This document shows positions 61,399 to 64,000 of a DNA stretch of 64,000 nt, piece after piece. The position numbers and the translations under genes are program-made. The stretch lies in NCBI RefSeq assembly GCF_900129855.1, contig NZ_LT670819.1:1302001-1366000 (forward strand). The letters run 5' to 3'. Each line of letters starts with the position of its first letter. The first letter of the stretch is position 1. The stretch comes from Streptomyces sp. 3214.6. GTDB taxonomy: Bacteria > Actinomycetota > Actinomycetes > Streptomycetales > Streptomycetaceae. The notes beneath the pieces were generated by a model. It did no database searches and was not told the origin of the DNA. It saw only the letters and a program-made list of their open reading frames with translations.

Positions 61399-61977
61399 GT
61401 GCCGCCCCAGCAGTTCCCCATCAGCGAGATCGTCGCGGTGCAGCGCCCCACCCGTAAGGACGCCGCCCGCAACTACGACGCACTGCTCACGGCCGCGCGC
61501 GAGGCGTTCGCCGAGCACGGCTCGGAGGCCTCCCTGGAGGACATCGCCCGGCGAGCAGGGGTCGGCATCGGCACGCTGTACCGGAACTTCCCGACCCGCC
61601 GGGCACTCTTCGAGAGCGTCTACGCCGACGAGGTCAACGCGTTGTGCCGGTCGGCCGTGGAGTTCGCCGACCTGGAACCGTGGGAGGCGCTCACCTCCTG
61701 GCTCGACCGGTTCGCCACCTACATGGTCACCAAGCGGGCGGTGCGCGAGGCGCTGGACGGCGAGTCGGAGATCTTCCAGGCCTGCCGCGAGTCGCTGTAC
61801 GGGACCTGCGGTCCGCTGTTCGAGCGGGCGCAGCAGGCCGGCGTCGCCCGCGCCGACATGGACTTCGGCGATCTGCTGCGCCTGGTCGCCGGTGTCACGG
61901 CGACCGCGTTCATGGACGACGCCCAGCGCGACCGCGTCCTGGCCATCGCCCTGGACGGGGTGCGCGCCGGGCGCTGA
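61399..61977 (+). CDS. TetR family transcriptional regulator
   Basis: A 192-residue regulator. RKDAARNYDALLTAAREAFA, then EDIARRAGVGIGTLYRNFPT forms the HTH, and the C-terminal domain resembles the SbtR-like C-domain (LTSWLDRFATYMVTKRAVRE, LLRLVAGVTATAFMDDAQRD). It most likely represses the MFS exporter and itself through the paired palindromes upstream. Confidence 0.9.
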   Translation: MPPQQFPISEIVAVQRPTRKDAARNYDALLTAAREAFAEHGSEASLEDIARRAGVGIGTLYRNFPTRRALFESVYADEVNALCRSAVEFADLEPWEALTSWLDRFATYMVTKRAVREALDGESEIFQACRESLYGTCGPLFERAQQAGVARADMDFGDLLRLVAGVTATAFMDDAQRDRVLAIALDGVRAGR

Positions 61978-62011
61978 CAGGCCCCGGTCGGCCCGCGCGG
62001 CCTCGGTACCG

Positions 62012-62216
62012 GTGGCGGACGTCGACGAGACGCTCCCCGCGGCCCGGGTCGCGAAGGCGGAGGTGAACTCCTCCGCCGTGGACGCGATGTGCACCGGCAT
62101 GCAGGTGTTCGGCGGGATCACGCAGACCTGGGCGCATGTGGCGCATCTGTATCTGCGCAGGATCCTGTCGGGCGCGATCGTTCTCGCGACGACCACCGAC
62201 CCCGTCCTCCTGAACC
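62012..62216 (+). pseudogene. 3' fragment of an acyl-CoA dehydrogenase gene
   Basis: The frame reads AARVAKAEVNSSAVDAMCTG, then MQVFGGITQTWAHVAHLYLR and RILSGAIVLATTTDP. This is the C-terminal helix bundle of acyl-CoA dehydrogenases (usually QVFGGIGFTWEHDAHLYLRR), with the usual Glu replaced by Ala (TWAH). No 5' part exists, and the frame drifts past its natural end. It is a relic; the missing catalytic residues rule out activity. Confidence 0.65.
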
Positions 62217-62715
62217 GTGGCGCGCCTGACGCTCCTTCACCAGGTGGCGGTCAGCGGCGAGTGGGAGGCGCGCGGCGCACCCGGCGTCCCACGGGACGGC
62301 TCCACAAACCCTTCCCGGTCATCCACGACCGACATGCAGAATTTCCCGTCCCCTTACCCCGCGCCGGGAATGTGCGTTGCGATTCGGACCATGCAGTCCA
62401 AAGGAACCCATTTCTTGCGCTCGTTCATGTTTCCACCATGTGAGTCGGGGGTGAACGGGACGGCGCCCGAAAGGAATTCAACCGATTTCCTACGCCCTGG
62501 CCCTCCCCCCACGACTGACCGAATCATTGCGGCTGGATACCAGCCGATCGTTCGATCGTTGACCAGTGAGTAACAAGCGCACTACCTTTCAACGCGTTTC
62601 GAGCACGCGCTGTAGAACGGCGTTCCGCGGTGGTCCTCTCCCCGCCGGAATCCGGTGAGCCGCCTTTGCTGTCCCGAACCCCCACCGTGCAGTCTCACCC
62701 TTGATTCGGAGAATC
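62217..62715. other. Intergenic region upstream of the PKS gene
   Basis: No recognisable coding frame; A/T content is higher than its surroundings, especially 62330-62590. It probably holds the promoter of the large PKS gene. I see no clear dyad of more than 7 bp. Confidence 0.4.
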
Positions 62716-64000
62716 ATGACGTCCGCTGTGCGCTCCGAGGACATGATCATCGGCATCACTCCTTTCGGTGAACCCGATGCCGGGCTCGCCCTGGCGGTCG
62801 GCCGGGCCGGCGGTCTCGGTGTGCTCGACCTGGGCTCCGGCGACCGAAGAACCCGCGAGGCCCTCGCCCGCCTGCGCAGAGCGTCGCCGGGCGGCTTCGG
62901 CGTCCGGGTCGGCGCATCCTGTCGGCTCACCCCCGCCGACCTGGGCCCCGACGGCCCGCACACCGTCGTACTGACCGCGGACGCCGTGGAGTCGCCGGCC
63001 GGCGCGGACTCCGCCGTCCCGTGGTTGATCGCCGGCCTCGCGGCGCGCCACCGCGTGCTGGTGGAGGTCACCGACCTGGCCGACGCCCGGCACGCCGTGC
63101 GCGCCGGGGCGCACGGCCTGATCGCTCGCGGCGCCGAATGCGGCGGCAGGATCGGCGAGTTGAGCACCTTCGTGCTGCTCCAGCAACTGCTCGCCGCGCC
63201 CGAGGTGACCCTGCCGGTGTGGGCGTGCGGAGGCATCGGCCCGCGTACGGCCGCCGCCGCGGTGGCGGGCGGGGCGGCCGGTGTCGTCCTGGACAGCCAG
63301 CTCGCGCTGCTCGCCGAGTCGGCGTTGCCCGAGCCGGCCGCCGCGGCGCTGCGCACCCTGGACGGCTCGGAGACCGTCGTCCTGGCAGGTCATCGCGTTC
63401 TGCTGCGGCGCGGCCCGGACGCCCCGCGTCTCGCGGAGGGCGCCGGCCCGCAGGCGGTGGCGGCACTGCTCGGCGCGCAGGACCCGCGCACCCAGCTGCT
63501 CCCGGTGGGTCAGGACGGTTTCCTCGCCGCCCGGTTCGCCGAGCGCTGGGGCGACGTACGGCGGACGGTGCGCGGGCTGCGGGACGCGGTCCTGGACGCC
63601 GTGGGCGACGACGCGGCGGCGCGGGCGCTGGGGGCCGAGTCGCCGATGAGCCGGGCGCTCGGGACCCGGCTCCCCGTAGCACAGGGGCCGATGACGCGGG
63701 TGAGCGACGGGGCCGCGTTCGCCGCGGCGGTGGCGGCGGACGGGGCACTGCCGTTCCTCGCGCTGGCGCTGGCGGACGGCGCGCGGACGCGGGAGATGCT
63801 GGCCGAGACCCGGGACGCGGTGGCCGGCCGGCCCTGGGGCGTGGGCGTGCTCGGCTTCGCACCGGAGGACGTGCGCACCGCCCAACTGGAGGCCGTACGG
63901 GAACTGCGGCCGACGCACGCGATCATCGCGGGCGGACGGCCCTCCCAGGCGCAGGCGCTGGAGCGGGACGGCATCCGGACGTTCCTGCACGTGCCGTCGC
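62716..64000 (+). CDS. N-terminus of a multidomain PKS with tandem nitronate-monooxygenase-like domains (runs off the window)
   Basis: The frame is open from ATG 62716 to the window edge (428 codons). Residues 10-220 form an FMN-binding nitronate-monooxygenase/enoylreductase-like barrel: IIGITPFGEPDAGLALAVGR, then GAHGLIARGAECGGRIGELS and PVWACGGIGPRTAAAAVAGG. From residue 310 a second copy begins, GTRLPVAQGPMTRVSDGAAF with HAIIAGGRPSQAQALERDG. Such tandem N-terminal domains occur in large Streptomyces iterative PKSs related to PUFA/Hgl synthases. KS, AT and later domains would lie outside the window. Confidence 0.7.
   Translation, partial: MTSAVRSEDMIIGITPFGEPDAGLALAVGRAGGLGVLDLGSGDRRTREALARLRRASPGGFGVRVGASCRLTPADLGPDGPHTVVLTADAVESPAGADSAVPWLIAGLAARHRVLVEVTDLADARHAVRAGAHGLIARGAECGGRIGELSTFVLLQQLLAAPEVTLPVWACGGIGPRTAAAAVAGGAAGVVLDSQLALLAESALPEPAAAALRTLDGSETVVLAGHRVLLRRGPDAPRLAEGAGPQAVAALLGAQDPRTQLLPVGQDGFLAARFAERWGDVRRTVRGLRDAVLDAVGDDAAARALGAESPMSRALGTRLPVAQGPMTRVSDGAAFAAAVAADGALPFLALALADGARTREMLAETRDAVAGRPWGVGVLGFAPEDVRTAQLEAVRELRPTHAIIAGGRPSQAQALERDGIRTFLHVPS

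Overview
The window is a piece of a high-GC actinobacterial chromosome, almost certainly Streptomyces. Coding sequences have the strong G/C third-position bias of that genus, GTG starts are frequent, and the gene content is typical of it: SARP and LAL regulators, PadR/TetR/MerR regulators, monomeric isocitrate dehydrogenase, MscS, twin LLM monooxygenases, and a large PKS starting at the right edge. The neighbourhood of monomeric icd and a SoxR-box ABC transporter resembles, from memory, the SCO7000-SCO7008 area of S. coelicolor.

Positions 1 to about 18.8 kb are a mobile-element graveyard. They hold the 3' end of a resolvase, five decayed tyrosine-recombinase genes, an IS1380-like transposase, a frameshifted IS630-like element with 25-bp inverted repeats, another DDE transposase, and a truncated IS1182-like transposase. 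Three of the recombinase relics lie head to tail on the minus strand (16.5 to 11.0 kb), interrupted by an IS, and look like a dead Recombinase-In-Trio element. Small host genes survive between them: two GNATs, an imine-reductase-like enzyme with a MerR regulator, a glycine-rich secreted protein, a DUF1963-like protein and an NTF2-like protein.

18.9-30.8 kb is denser chromosome: a quinone oxidoreductase/PadR/hydrolase locus around a perfect 14-bp operator, an ABC exporter behind a SoxR-type promoter (apparently leaderless), a YbhN-like flippase, MscS, a secreted M1 peptidase, icd, and N-formylglutamate amidohydrolase whose stop codon lies in a 17-bp tandem repeat.

30.9-39.6 kb is a protease-rich signalling cassette: an ECF-type sigma factor coupled to a small partner, an S8 protease without a signal peptide, a divergent TPR-CHAT (caspase-like) protein, a LAL regulator with an altered Walker A, and a metzincin without a signal peptide.

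39.7-47.9 kb is a sulfur-scavenging island: two NtaA/SnaA-type FMN monooxygenases, an ABC importer, GNAT and a GST-like protein. Three tiny leader-peptide genes with a common R-x(2)-[VI]-D-L-x-R-V core precede its transcription units, and each is followed by an inverted repeat.

48-64 kb holds DoxX, a PfkB kinase/class II aldolase pair under a TetR regulator, a GT-B-like protein, a STAND/TPR protein, a SARP-NB-ARC-TPR regulator followed at once by a 49-aa secreted-peptide gene, tRNA-Pro(GGG), an MFS exporter with its TetR, and the start of a multidomain PKS with two tandem nitronate-monooxygenase-like domains.
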